NCBI GenBank assembly: GCA_964462675.1
Contig: CAYWYS010000008.1
Span: 1-64,000 of the forward strand
Direction: 5' to 3'
Source of the DNA: XN24 sp964462675
GTDB taxonomy: Bacteria > Pseudomonadota > Gammaproteobacteria > Steroidobacterales > XN24
DNA length: 64,000 nucleotides
Position numbers and translations under genes: made by a program. Of the stretch, positions 32,825 through 42,089 are shown piece after piece (the first letter of the stretch is position 1; each line of letters starts with the position of its first letter). The notes under the pieces are model-generated. The model worked only from the letters and a program-made list of their open reading frames with translations. It had not been told where the DNA came from and made no database searches.

Positions 32825-34650
32825 GCCTCACTGCCCTCTGGCGCGAGCGGCAGGGTGAAGTGGAAAGCAGCGCCAGCGGCCATGGAATCGTCCACCCGGA
32901 TCCGGCCGCCGTGCGCCTCGACGATCGTGCGGCAGATCGACAAGCCCATGCCCATGCCGCTGTCCTTCGTCGTGAAAAAGGGCTCGAAGATCTTGCCTGC
33001 AAGCTCGGCTGGCACGCCGGAGCCGTTGTCGCTGACGGCCACCTCCAGCGTGCCGTCATCTCGCACCTGGGCGCTGACGCGGACTGCCTTGTCGTCCCCG
33101 TCGAAAGCTGCCAACGCATCGATCGCATTCATAATGAGGTTCAGCAGCACCTGCTGCAGGTGGATCGCATCGCCCCGCGTGATGGCCCGATCCGGGCCGA
33201 CGTCCCGCAACAGCCTGACCTGCCGGGCCGCAGCCTCAGTCCTGACCAGGTCCAACACCTCATCGATCAGGGGAATGACATCCAGCACCCGGGACTCGAT
33301 CTCATGTCCCGTCAGCAGGCCGCGCAGCTTCGAGATCACTTTCACCGCCCGCTGGTCGTCCCTCTGGATATCCTGCAGGATCTCCCGAACCTCGGCGAGT
33401 TCGGGCGCACCACCGGACATCAACAGTTGTGCCGCCTCGGCATTGCGCAGGATGGCGCCGAGTGGCTGGTTGAGCTCATGCGCCATCGAGGAAGCCAGCT
33501 GGCCGAGCATCGACACGCGGCCCGAATGGGCAATCTGGCTCCGCAGCTGGGTCCGCTCGTGCTCGGACTCGTGCTGGTTCGTGACGTCCATCACGATGCC
33601 GACAAAGCGCTTACCGCTCCCCGGTGCATTCCTGCCGTGCGAGGTGAGCCAGCGCTGTTCGTCGTGGGGCCACAGGAGCCGGTAATCCAGCCTGAACTCG
33701 CGGCCGGTTGCGAGCGCCGCCGCCGCAGTCGCCGCCGCTACCGCACAGTCATCGGGATGTATCTTCGCGAGCCAGGTCGCCAAGCCGATTTCCTCCTCCG
33801 GCGCAAAACGGAACAGCTGCCGCACCCCGTTCGTAATCCAGAAACGATCACTCTCTCCATCGTATTCCCAGAAACCCATGCTGGAAGTTTCTGCGGCCAA
33901 ATCGAGACGCATGCGGTGATCCGCCAGCTCCCGGGCAATCTCTGAAGATCGCAGGAGATCGACGCTCAACTCGTAGCTCATCGCCAGGATCACGAACAGG
34001 AATGCAATGCTCAGCAGGTAGGGGAGCGGCACCAGGCCTCGGTGCAGCAGTACCGCGTTCAACATGGACAGCAGGAAAAACACTGCCACCGCCCCACCGA
34101 TGACCAGGGCGCGCTGCCGGTCGCGGGGCTCGTTGCGCCGCCAGGCCTGGAATGCGGCATGCAACATGAACGCCGACACGAGCAGCAGGCTCAGCTCCCC
34201 CAGGCTGGTCCACGGGCTGGGTACAGCCACCGGAACATTGACGAGCTCGCCGAACAACGGGACGGGTGCAAGCGCGGTGATCTGGAGGAAGTTGAAGCTG
34301 ACCGGGCTGGAAAAATCGACCACCAGCACCAGGACACGCACCAGCACGATGAGCCATAGCAACCACAGCGCACCGGCCCTGAAGTACAGGCGAACAAACC
34401 AGACCGTGGCCACGAACACGAGAAACACCGGCACATGCGCCCAGCGGTGTAACACCGCATAGGCCTCCACGGACGGCGCGTACATCAACTGCAGTTCGAA
34501 GGCCGCGAGCGCCGCGACCGCCAGGGCCGCTGCGGAAAAACAGAGCTTGGCCAGGTCCTGGCGCGAGCTGAGCCAGACGACGGCGTATAGCAGCCCGAGC
34601 GTGAGGCTGATCGCCGAGATCATCGACCAGACGATCGTGACAATGCTCAT
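32821..34650 (-). CDS. 7TM-PAS sensor histidine kinase
   Basis: 609 residues. Seven hydrophobic helices fill about 1-232, then a short coil, a PAS domain (about 245-360, FWEYDGESDRFWITNG to FVGIVMDVT), HisKA with H391 in MLGQLASSMAHELNQPLGAI and a HATPase domain with N-box NLIMNAIDAL, G1 DNGSGV, F-box FEPFFTTKDSG and G2 GMGMGLSICR. The signal sensed by the 7TM part is unknown. It is co-encoded with the FixJ-type regulator and divergent from the sulfatase locus, with a shared CTGCCC-N4-GGGCAG repeat between them. Confidence 0.93.
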   Translation of the reverse strand: MSIVTIVWSMISAISLTLGLLYAVVWLSSRQDLAKLCFSAAALAVAALAAFELQLMYAPSVEAYAVLHRWAHVPVFLVFVATVWFVRLYFRAGALWLLWLIVLVRVLVLVVDFSSPVSFNFLQITALAPVPLFGELVNVPVAVPSPWTSLGELSLLLVSAFMLHAAFQAWRRNEPRDRQRALVIGGAVAVFFLLSMLNAVLLHRGLVPLPYLLSIAFLFVILAMSYELSVDLLRSSEIARELADHRMRLDLAAETSSMGFWEYDGESDRFWITNGVRQLFRFAPEEEIGLATWLAKIHPDDCAVAAATAAAALATGREFRLDYRLLWPHDEQRWLTSHGRNAPGSGKRFVGIVMDVTNQHESEHERTQLRSQIAHSGRVSMLGQLASSMAHELNQPLGAILRNAEAAQLLMSGGAPELAEVREILQDIQRDDQRAVKVISKLRGLLTGHEIESRVLDVIPLIDEVLDLVRTEAAARQVRLLRDVGPDRAITRGDAIHLQQVLLNLIMNAIDALAAFDGDDKAVRVSAQVRDDGTLEVAVSDNGSGVPAELAGKIFEPFFTTKDSGMGMGLSICRTIVEAHGGRIRVDDSMAAGAAFHFTLPLAPEGSEA

Positions 34651-34727
34651 CGGGGCGCGGTCGCTGCTGCTTAGGCTTTGAATAGGTTACAGAAGTATTC
34701 CCGCGACCGCCAATTCGCGGGCCGCAC

Positions 34728-34743
34728 CTTCCCGAAAGGGCAG
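34728..34743. promoter_or_regulatory. Inverted repeat CTtCCC-GAAA-GGGCAG (candidate operator, one mismatch)
   Basis: Lies between divergent kinase (77 bases from its start) and outer-membrane transporter genes (82 bases). Right half plus TAC (GGGCAGTAC) is identical to that at 49017. It could link the two-component genes to the sulfatase locus. Confidence 0.45.
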
Positions 34744-34825
34744 TACAGTCGTCGGCACCAAGGCTTTATGGTGCGGGGTGAAGCTGCCAATTCCTTGCTG
34801 GCGGTTGTGTAAAAGGATTTTCGAC

Positions 34826-35457
34826 ATGCGAAGCTCTGGGTTCGGCAGGACCGCGTGCCTGGGTTCGCTGGTCTGCTTGCTCTCGTTGTATGCCGCCCCC
34901 GGGGCCTGGGCCCAGGCCGACCCTGCCGAGGTCGCCAGGAAGCTGAACAACCCGATTGCGTCCCTGATCAGCCTGCCGATGCAGCTCAACTATGACACGG
35001 CGCTCGGCCCGGACGGCGAAGGCGATCGTTTCCTCATGGATGTCCAGCCGGTCATCCCCATCGGCATCAGCGAGAACTGGAACCTCATCTCACGCACCAT
35101 CGTGCCGCTGGTGCAGCTGAACAGGCGCACGGCTGGACCTGCGGCGCGCTCGCCAACCATGTCTGGTCGTTTGCCGGCAGCGACAACCGCGCCGACGTCA
35201 ATGCCACCTTCCTGCAGCCCTTCGTCGGCTACACCCTGCCCTCGCTGATGACCTTCACAGTGAATACCGAGTCCACCTACGACTGGGAAGGCGAGGAATG
35301 GTCGGTGCCGGTGAACCTGATGGTCACGCAGCTGTTCAAGATCGGCAAGCAGATGCAGACAATCCAGTTCGGCGCCCGCTACTGGCTTGACTCCCCGGAG
35401 GGCGCAGCCGAGGGCTGGGGTGTGCGGCTGGCCTACACGCTGGTTTTCCCCGAGTAA
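34826..35457 (+). pseudogene. Decayed outer-membrane transporter (Phenol_MetA_deg/neuromedin-U type)
   Basis: ATG at 34826 with AAAAGGA upstream and a signal peptide (to AWAQA) leads to NWNLISRTIVPLVQL in one frame; the C-terminal half (WTCGALANHVWSFAGSDN, FTVNTESTYDWEGEEWSVPV, GARYWLDSPEG) continues in another frame from about 35130. The join lacks roughly 70 residues of the barrel, so an internal deletion removed them and shifted the frame. The C-terminal frame is otherwise clean. An intact relative, of a different subgroup, is at 45280-46251. First position of the sulfatase locus. Confidence 0.78.
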
Positions 35458-35484
35458 GCGGTCATCCGAGCCCCAGCGAATCCC

Positions 35485-36744
35485 ATGGACCCCAGGCATG
35501 GCGCCGTGCGGGGCATGCACGTGCTGGCCAAGCCCATCGGCCCGGTCTGCGACATCAATTGCACCTACTGTTTCTACCTCGAGAAACGCGCCCTGTTCGG
35601 CAAGACCGAGCACTACCGCATGCCCGACGACGTGCTGGCGGCCTACATCGAGCAGTACATCGAGGCGCAGCCGACGCCCGTGGTGGAGTTCACCTGGCAC
35701 GGCGGTGAGCCGACGTTGCTGGGAGTCGATTTCTTCCGCCGGGTCGTCGAGCTGCAGCAGCCGTTCCGGGACCGCAAGGAGATCAAGAACTCCCTGCAGA
35801 CCAACGGCATGCGGCTGACGGATGAGTGGTGCGAGTTCTTCAAGGAAAACAACTTCTTCATCGGCGTCAGCCTCGACGGCCCGCGGGCCATCCATGACAC
35901 CTATCGCAAGGACCGGCACGGCGCCGGCACCTTCGAGCGGGTCATGGCCGGCATCAGGCTGTTGCAGAAGCACCAGGTCGAGTTCAACGCGCTGGCCTGC
36001 GTCGGCCGCGAGACGGCCCACCATCCGCTCGAGGTGTACCGCTTCTTCCGCGATGCCGGCATCCGGTACATCCAGTTCACACCCATCATCGAGCGCCTGC
36101 CCGACGCCCCCACCCAGGCCAGGGGCCTGTGGCTGGCGCCGCCCGCCGTGCTCGATCGCGCGGAACCCAACGCGCAGGTGACGCCCTGGACCGTGGAGCC
36201 GGAAAAATACGGCGATTTCCTGGTGGCGATCTACGAGGAATGGGTACGCCACGACGTCGGCGAGATGTTCGTCATGAACTTCGAGTGGGCACTGAACGCC
36301 TGGCTGGGCAACGACTCGCCGATCTGCATTTTCTCCCGGCGCTGCGGTCGCGCCGTGGCGCTGGAGCACAACGGCAACGTCTATGCCTGCGACCACTACG
36401 TCTACCCGGAATACCAGCTCGGCAACGTCCTCAGGGACAGGCTCGGCAAGATGGTCGACGAGTCGGTCGCCTCCGGCTTCGGGCCGCACAAGGAGACGAG
36501 CCTGCCGCGCTGGTGCCGGGAGTGCGAGGTGCTGACCTCCTGCTGGGGCGGCTGCCCGAAGCACCGCTTCGCGACCTCGCCGCACGGCGAGCCGGGGCTG
36601 CACTACCTGTGCGCCGGCTACAAGAAATTCTTCCTCCACATACGCAAATACCAGCGCGCCATGACCACGCTGCTGGAGAACGGTTTGCCGGCATCCATGG
36701 TGATGCAGGCGATGGACGGCCCCCTGGTGATTCGGAAAAAGTAG
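35485..36744 (+). CDS. Anaerobic-type sulfatase maturase (radical SAM, SPASM)
   Basis: 419 residues. Radical SAM cluster C22-x3-C26-x2-C29 (VCDINCTYCFYL) is followed by EFTWHGGEPTLLG, the SAM-binding GGE of sulfatase maturases. The C-terminal SPASM domain has CGRAVALEHNGNVYACDHYVYPE and CRECEVLTSCWGGCPKHR for two more Fe-S clusters. Such enzymes convert the active-site Ser or Cys of sulfatases to formylglycine. The sulfatase that starts 11 bases later and the one at 43337 both have Ser at that position, so they are the likely substrates. Confidence 0.94.
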   Translation: MDPRHGAVRGMHVLAKPIGPVCDINCTYCFYLEKRALFGKTEHYRMPDDVLAAYIEQYIEAQPTPVVEFTWHGGEPTLLGVDFFRRVVELQQPFRDRKEIKNSLQTNGMRLTDEWCEFFKENNFFIGVSLDGPRAIHDTYRKDRHGAGTFERVMAGIRLLQKHQVEFNALACVGRETAHHPLEVYRFFRDAGIRYIQFTPIIERLPDAPTQARGLWLAPPAVLDRAEPNAQVTPWTVEPEKYGDFLVAIYEEWVRHDVGEMFVMNFEWALNAWLGNDSPICIFSRRCGRAVALEHNGNVYACDHYVYPEYQLGNVLRDRLGKMVDESVASGFGPHKETSLPRWCRECEVLTSCWGGCPKHRFATSPHGEPGLHYLCAGYKKFFLHIRKYQRAMTTLLENGLPASMVMQAMDGPLVIRKK

Positions 36745-36755
36745 AGGACCTCAAG

Positions 36756-39143
36756 ATGACTACCATGACAACCGGCAAGCCCGAAGGCATTAGAACACGC
36801 CAGGCGCTCCGCCAGGCGCTCGCGATGGCGCTCGGCACGGCTTGTGCCGCATCCGCCGCGGCCCAGCCGGCCCTCGACCGCACCGTGCTTCCAATCCCCG
36901 AGCCGAAATATCCACCGGCAACGGAAATCGATGTGCGGAATGCGACTGCACCGCCGGTATTCGAGGTCGAGGCGCCGGACGGGGCACCCAACGTCATCAT
37001 CATCCTGATCGACGACCTCGGCTTTGCCGGGACCAGCGCCTTCGGCAGCCCGATTTCCACGCCGAACTTCGATCGCCTGGCGGCAAACGGGGTGCACTAC
37101 AACAACTTCCATACGACCGCGGTCAGTTCGCCGACGCGTGCCGCGATCAAGTCGGGACGCAATCACCATCGCAACAATATGGGCGGAATCATCGAGACCG
37201 GTACGGCCTTCCCGGGCAACACCGGCAAGATCCCCAATGACGTCACGCCGGTCGCCGAAATGCTGCGGTTGAACGGCTACAGCACGGCCGCGTTCGGCAA
37301 GTGGCACGAGCTGGCCGCCTGGGAAGCCAGTATCGCCGGCCCCTTCGATCGCTGGCCGACGCGGCAGGGATTCGACAAGTTCTATGGCTTCCTGGGCGGC
37401 GAGACCAACCAGTGGGCGCCGTTCATCTATGACGGTACCCACCAGGTCGAACTGCCCGACGATCCCAACTACCACTTCCTCACTGACATGACCAATCAGT
37501 CGGTGGCCTGGGTCAAGTACCAGAAGGCGCTCACGCCGGACCGCCCATTCTTCGTCTACTACGCCCCCGGCGCCGTGCATGCGCCGCACCACGTGCCGCA
37601 GGAATGGATCGACCGCTGGAAGGGCAAGTTCGACCAGGGCTGGGACGCGATGCGCGAGGAGATCCTGGCGCGGCAGATCAAGCTAGGTATCGTGCCGAAG
37701 GGCACCAAGCTCGCGCCCAAGCCGGAAGCCATTCCTGATTGGGATGCCTTGTCCGACGACCAGAAGCACTTGTTCGCGCGCCAGTTCGAGGTGTTCGCTG
37801 CGTTCCTCGAGATGACCGACCACGAAGTCGGCCGGCTCATCCAGGCGGTGGAGGAGACAGGCGAACTGGACAACACGCTGATCTTCTACGTCGCAGGCGA
37901 CAATGGCACCAGCGCCGAGGGTGGCCCCAACGGCATGTTCAGCGAAATGACCTATTTCAACGGCGTCCAGGAAAAGGTCGAGGATATGCTGAAGTTCATC
38001 GACAAGTGGGGCGGCCCCGAGACCTATCCGCATATGGCGGCGGGTTGGGCCGTGGCGCTGGACACGCCGTACACCTGGACCAAGCAGGTGGCCTCCGACC
38101 ATGGCGGCACCAAGGTGGGCATGGCCGTGCACTGGCCGCAGGGCATCAAGAGCAAGGGCGGACTGCGCACCCAGTTCCACCACGTCATCGACGTCGCGCC
38201 GACGATCCTCGAAGCCGCGGGCCTGCCGGAACCCACGTCGGTCAACGGGGTCGTGCAGGTGCCGATGGACGGCGCCAGCATGGCCTACAGCTTTGACAAC
38301 GCCAAGGCCAAGGACCGCCGTACCACACAGTACTTCGAGATGTTCGGCAACCGGGCGATCTATCACGACGGCTGGTTCGCGCGGACGATCCACAAGGCTC
38401 CCTGGGAGGGGAAGCCGCGTCGGGCGCTCGATGACAACTCCGCCTGGGAGCTTTTCGACATCAGCAAGGACTTCAGCCTGGTGAACAACCTGGCCGCGAA
38501 GCATCCTGAAAAGCTCAAGGAGCTCGAGGCGCTGTTCCTGCAGGAGGCCGAGAGGAACGGCGTGCTGCCGATCGACGACCGGGTGTTCGAGCGCGTCAAT
38601 GCCGAACTGGTTGGCCGCCCGGACCTGATGGCGGGCCGTACCTCGATCACGCTTGCCGAAGGCATGACCGGGATGACGGAGAACGTGTTCCTCAACATCA
38701 AGAACAAGTCCAAGACCATCACCGCCCAGGTCGAGGTGCCCGCCGAGGGCGCGCACGGCATGGTGATCGCGCAGGGCGGCCGTTTCGGCGGCTGGGCGCT
38801 TTACGTCAAGGACGGCGTGCCGGCCTATGACTACAACTTCCTCGGCCTGGAGCGGACCACCATCACGGGCATCGAGAAGCTCCCGCCCGGCAAGGCCACG
38901 CTCCGCTTCGAGTTTGCCTACGATGGCGGCGGGCTGGCGAAGGGCGGCCAGGGCACGCTGTACGTCAACGACAAGAAGGCCGGTGAAGGGCGCATCGAGC
39001 GCACCCAGCCGATGGTTTTCTCGGCGGACGAGACTGCCGACGTCGGCATCGACCTGGCGACGCCGGTGGTTGAAGCCATCGGCTCAGAGGCCAGGTCGCG
39101 GTTCACCGGACGAATTCCGTCAGTGACGGTAGAGGTTCGATAA
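36756..39143 (+). CDS. Ser-type arylsulfatase, exported
   Basis: 795 residues from the ATG at 36756 (AGAGGA upstream overlaps the maturase stop). N-terminal signal region about 15-36 (ALGTACAASAAAQ). Metal Asp pair D86-D87 (IILIDDLGF), sulfatase motif S124-S-P-T-R128 in the C/S-x-P-x-R place, so the formylglycine residue is made from Ser. Further signatures: FGKWHE, YYAPGAVHAPHH, VAGDNGTSAEGG and VASDHGGTKVG. A beta-rich C-terminal domain (about 640-795) follows. Length and motifs match large arylsulfatases of marine and soil bacteria; substrate not known. Confidence 0.93.
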   Translation: MTTMTTGKPEGIRTRQALRQALAMALGTACAASAAAQPALDRTVLPIPEPKYPPATEIDVRNATAPPVFEVEAPDGAPNVIIILIDDLGFAGTSAFGSPISTPNFDRLAANGVHYNNFHTTAVSSPTRAAIKSGRNHHRNNMGGIIETGTAFPGNTGKIPNDVTPVAEMLRLNGYSTAAFGKWHELAAWEASIAGPFDRWPTRQGFDKFYGFLGGETNQWAPFIYDGTHQVELPDDPNYHFLTDMTNQSVAWVKYQKALTPDRPFFVYYAPGAVHAPHHVPQEWIDRWKGKFDQGWDAMREEILARQIKLGIVPKGTKLAPKPEAIPDWDALSDDQKHLFARQFEVFAAFLEMTDHEVGRLIQAVEETGELDNTLIFYVAGDNGTSAEGGPNGMFSEMTYFNGVQEKVEDMLKFIDKWGGPETYPHMAAGWAVALDTPYTWTKQVASDHGGTKVGMAVHWPQGIKSKGGLRTQFHHVIDVAPTILEAAGLPEPTSVNGVVQVPMDGASMAYSFDNAKAKDRRTTQYFEMFGNRAIYHDGWFARTIHKAPWEGKPRRALDDNSAWELFDISKDFSLVNNLAAKHPEKLKELEALFLQEAERNGVLPIDDRVFERVNAELVGRPDLMAGRTSITLAEGMTGMTENVFLNIKNKSKTITAQVEVPAEGAHGMVIAQGGRFGGWALYVKDGVPAYDYNFLGLERTTITGIEKLPPGKATLRFEFAYDGGGLAKGGQGTLYVNDKKAGEGRIERTQPMVFSADETADVGIDLATPVVEAIGSEARSRFTGRIPSVTVEVR

Positions 39144-39205
39144 GCAGAGCCAATGCTCATTCGCCAACTCACGCGCTCAGTTCAATCTCGTTGAGGAGAA
39201 CTCAC

Positions 39206-39973
39206 ATGTCCTATAGCTACCTATTCAAGCTGGCAGTCTTGTCGCTGGCCGCAACCTTGGCCTCAAACGCTGCCGCCGAGGCACCCGCGCACGAGCAGCA
39301 CGCTGCACACTGGGGGTATTCAGGAGAAGTCGGCCCGGAGCACTGGTCGACGCTCGACGCCGGGTACACAGTCTGCGAGACTGGCGTGAATCAGTCGCCG
39401 ATCGATCTCGACAGCCTCATCGAGGCGGAGCTCGCGCCGCTCGTACTGGATTACGGGCCCTCTGCCACCGATATCGTCAATAACGGTCATTCCATCCAGG
39501 TCGGTTACGGCGCCGGGAGTTCCTTGACGATCGAGGGTCGCAGTTTCGAGCTGAAGCAATTCCATTTCCATTCTCCCAGCGAGAACACGGTCGGCGGGAA
39601 GCACTATCCGCTCGAAGCGCATCTCGTTCACCAGGATGCCAATGGCCATCTCGCCGTCGTCGCGATCATGTTTGCGGAAGGAAGCGAGAATCCCGTCCTG
39701 GCGACACTGTGGAAAGCAGTGCCCGCAGAGGCAGGCAAGAAAGGCATGCTCCCGGCGGGGCTCAACGTCACCTCCCTGTTGCCCGCGGACCAGTCCTATT
39801 ACCGCTTCAATGGTTCTCTCACGACGCCACCGTGCTCCGAAGGCGTCATCTGGGCGGTCTTGAAGACTCCGTCGGCCGTGTCGAAGCGGCAGGTCGAGCA
39901 GTTCTCGGCAGTGCTCGGGTTCGCCAACAATCGCCCGGTGCAGCCGCGGAACGCGCGCCCAGTTCTGCAATAG
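39206..39973 (+). CDS. Periplasmic alpha-carbonic anhydrase
   Basis: 255 residues from the ATG at 39206 (GAGGAGAA six bases upstream; a TTG at 39191 lies before that site). Signal peptide about 1-24. Zinc ligands H120 and H122 (KQFHFHSPSEN) and H139 (LEAHLVHQD) are present, with HWGYSG and TTPPCSEGVIW, and the usual Cys pair (C57 and the C of PPCSEG). All residues needed for CO2 hydration are present. Its place inside a sulfatase locus is unusual and may relate to pH or bicarbonate supply. Confidence 0.95.
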   Translation: MSYSYLFKLAVLSLAATLASNAAAEAPAHEQHAAHWGYSGEVGPEHWSTLDAGYTVCETGVNQSPIDLDSLIEAELAPLVLDYGPSATDIVNNGHSIQVGYGAGSSLTIEGRSFELKQFHFHSPSENTVGGKHYPLEAHLVHQDANGHLAVVAIMFAEGSENPVLATLWKAVPAEAGKKGMLPAGLNVTSLLPADQSYYRFNGSLTTPPCSEGVIWAVLKTPSAVSKRQVEQFSAVLGFANNRPVQPRNARPVLQ

Positions 39974-40010
39974 GTATCGGTGTTCGAGGCGAAACGGCAA
40001 GGATATGTCA

Positions 40011-41522
40011 ATGAACACCAGGTGCCTGACAAGCGTTTTGGCAACCACGGTGTTGATGATCGGTGGAGTGGGCACACAAGCACGATCCACGCCGCAGATG
40101 AAGATGACCACCGACATCTCGCCCGGCATAGCGATCCCGAATGAAGTCGACACCCGGCTCGGCACGCTGAGCTTCTTTGACGGCTTTCCGGACAAGGCCA
40201 CCGTCGAAAAGATCTACGACAACCTCGACTTCCAACGCGCGGTACAGGCCTACCTGCTGGCTTTGGCGCCGGTGAACATGGCCGGGCTGCGCGAGGGATT
40301 GCTTGGAGTCGGCCCCGCGAATGTCACCATCCCGACATTCGAAGCCAATATGAATGCGCGTTCGATCTTTCTCACGGCGAACGCCACCACGCCCTACACC
40401 TGGATCTGGATCAACCTGCATGACGGCCCGCTGGTGGTCGAAGTGCCCCCCATGACGCTGGGCATGATTGATGACTTCTGGTTCAGGTATGTCACCGACA
40501 TTGGCATTGTCGGTCCCGACCAGGGCAAGGGCGGCAAGTACTTGTTGTTGCCTCCCGGGTACAACGGCGAAGTGCCGGCGGGGTACCTGGTCGTGCGTGT
40601 CCCCACGTTCGAGTCCATCCTGGTCTGGCGCAACATGCCGGTGGAAGGGGATATCAGGCCCGCGATCGAGAGCCTGCACAAGAACACGCGCATTTACCTG
40701 TTGTCGCAGGCGGCCAATCCGCCCGCCAACACCTTCGTCAACGTGTCCGACCGGGATTTCTCCACGGTGGCGCCGGCGGACTACCGGTTCTGGGAGCTTC
40801 TCAACTACGTCGTCCAGAACGAACCCGTCGCGTCGCTGGATCCGGTCACGCTCGGATTCTTTGCCTCGATCGGCATAGAGAAAGGCAAGCCCTTCGCACC
40901 GGACGATCGCATGAAGAAGATCCTGGCCGAAGCGGCAGCCGTGGGCGATGCCACTGCGCGGACCCTGACCTACCAGAGCCGCATTCCTGAGGCCTTCTAC
41001 TATCCGAACAGCACCTGGCGGCAATGGCTCGGCGGCTACAAGTTCGAGTCGCAGCCCGGCGTCGCCTACCTCGATGCGGCTGCCTTCTTCTATTTCTATG
41101 CCACCGGCGTGACGCCGGCCATGGAAGCCAAGATGGTGGGCAAGGGTTCCCAGTATGCCGTGGGCATCGTGGATGCCCAGGGCAATCCACTGGACGGTGG
41201 CAAGACCTATCGGCTGCGCGTGTTGCCTGGCGCCCCGGTGAAGGATTTCTGGTCGGCGATTGTGTATGACAACCAGACCCGTTCCATGCTCCAGACCGAC
41301 CAGGCATTCCCCCAGGTGAGCAGTCTGGACAGCGGACTGGTCGTCAACGCGGATGGTTCCGTGGACGTTTACTTCGGGCCAGAGGCCCCGTCCGGAATGG
41401 CGCCCAACTGGATCCAAACCATTCCCGGCAAGGGCTGGAACATGCTGTTTCGGCTGTACGGCCCACTTGAGCCCTGGTTCGACAAGACCTGGCGGCTGAG
41501 CGAGATCGAATTGGTGAGGTAG
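40011..41522 (+). CDS. DUF1254/DUF1214 exported protein
   Basis: 503 residues from the ATG at 40011, which is seven bases after AAGGA; an ATG at 40005 is too close. Signal peptide about 1-24. DUF1254 (about 60-180: FDGFPDKATVEKIYDNLDFQRAVQAYL, TTPYTWIWINLHDGPLVVEVPP) and C-terminal DUF1214 (about 385-500: LRVLPGAPVKDFWSAIVYDNQTRS to IPGKGWNMLFRLYGPLEPWFD). These two domains often occur together in exported proteins of unknown function. A decayed paralogue is at 42090. Confidence 0.9.
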   Translation: MNTRCLTSVLATTVLMIGGVGTQARSTPQMKMTTDISPGIAIPNEVDTRLGTLSFFDGFPDKATVEKIYDNLDFQRAVQAYLLALAPVNMAGLREGLLGVGPANVTIPTFEANMNARSIFLTANATTPYTWIWINLHDGPLVVEVPPMTLGMIDDFWFRYVTDIGIVGPDQGKGGKYLLLPPGYNGEVPAGYLVVRVPTFESILVWRNMPVEGDIRPAIESLHKNTRIYLLSQAANPPANTFVNVSDRDFSTVAPADYRFWELLNYVVQNEPVASLDPVTLGFFASIGIEKGKPFAPDDRMKKILAEAAAVGDATARTLTYQSRIPEAFYYPNSTWRQWLGGYKFESQPGVAYLDAAAFFYFYATGVTPAMEAKMVGKGSQYAVGIVDAQGNPLDGGKTYRLRVLPGAPVKDFWSAIVYDNQTRSMLQTDQAFPQVSSLDSGLVVNADGSVDVYFGPEAPSGMAPNWIQTIPGKGWNMLFRLYGPLEPWFDKTWRLSEIELVR

Positions 41523-41614
41523 TGCGTTCACCAGCCAAAAGCAAGTTCAGCGGACGGAATTCTGCCGCTGCTCAGGACACGGACAATTGGACCAACACAC
41601 AGGAGCAACATCCA

Positions 41615-42064
41615 ATGCACAACGTAAAGATCACGCCCGGATTCGCGGGACTCCGCACACGAGCCATTGCCAGCGTGATGGTGCTGCTTGTAAGCGCAGG
41701 CCTCGCGACAGGATGTGGCAGCACCAAGGTCTACTCGCCGGACAAGACGGTCGAGTACAACGGCTCCATCTACAACGTCAGCGAGGTCAAACAGCTGTCC
41801 ACGCGCATCGAGGCGGTGCCAGCCGCGGGAGACCCGATCAACCTGCAGGGCTACGACCGCAAGAGATTCGATGCGCTGGTCAAGGAACAAGGGCCGCTCG
41901 CGGTTCGCTCCGTCATCGCGCTGGACGACCGGGACCTGGTCTACGAGCAGAAGACGCTCGAGAAAGGCGGTGATTTCAGCAAGATGCAAAAAGGGCTTGC
42001 GGACGCCTACAAGAAGCTGACGTCGTTCATGGCTGATGCCAGGAAGACTCAGCTCAAGCTCTGA
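41615..42064 (+). CDS. Lipoprotein of unknown function
   Basis: 149 residues from the ATG at 41615, AGGAG at 41601-41605 nine bases upstream. Lipobox Leu-Ala-Thr-Gly-Cys region (VSAGLATGCGS) after a rather long signal (about 35 residues). The mature part starts TKVYSPDKTVEYNGSIYNVSEVK and is helical and Lys-rich at the end. Between the two DUF1254/DUF1214 copies. I recognise no named domain. Confidence 0.72.
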   Translation: MHNVKITPGFAGLRTRAIASVMVLLVSAGLATGCGSTKVYSPDKTVEYNGSIYNVSEVKQLSTRIEAVPAAGDPINLQGYDRKRFDALVKEQGPLAVRSVIALDDRDLVYEQKTLEKGGDFSKMQKGLADAYKKLTSFMADARKTQLKL

Positions 42065-42089
42065 TACTCCACGCAGGGAAGGGTGTGAA

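Noticed and set aside
39206..41522. Carboxysome or CO2-concentrating locus suggested by carbonic anhydrase and SulP
   Set aside because: No RuBisCO, shell protein or other bicarbonate carrier is in the window.
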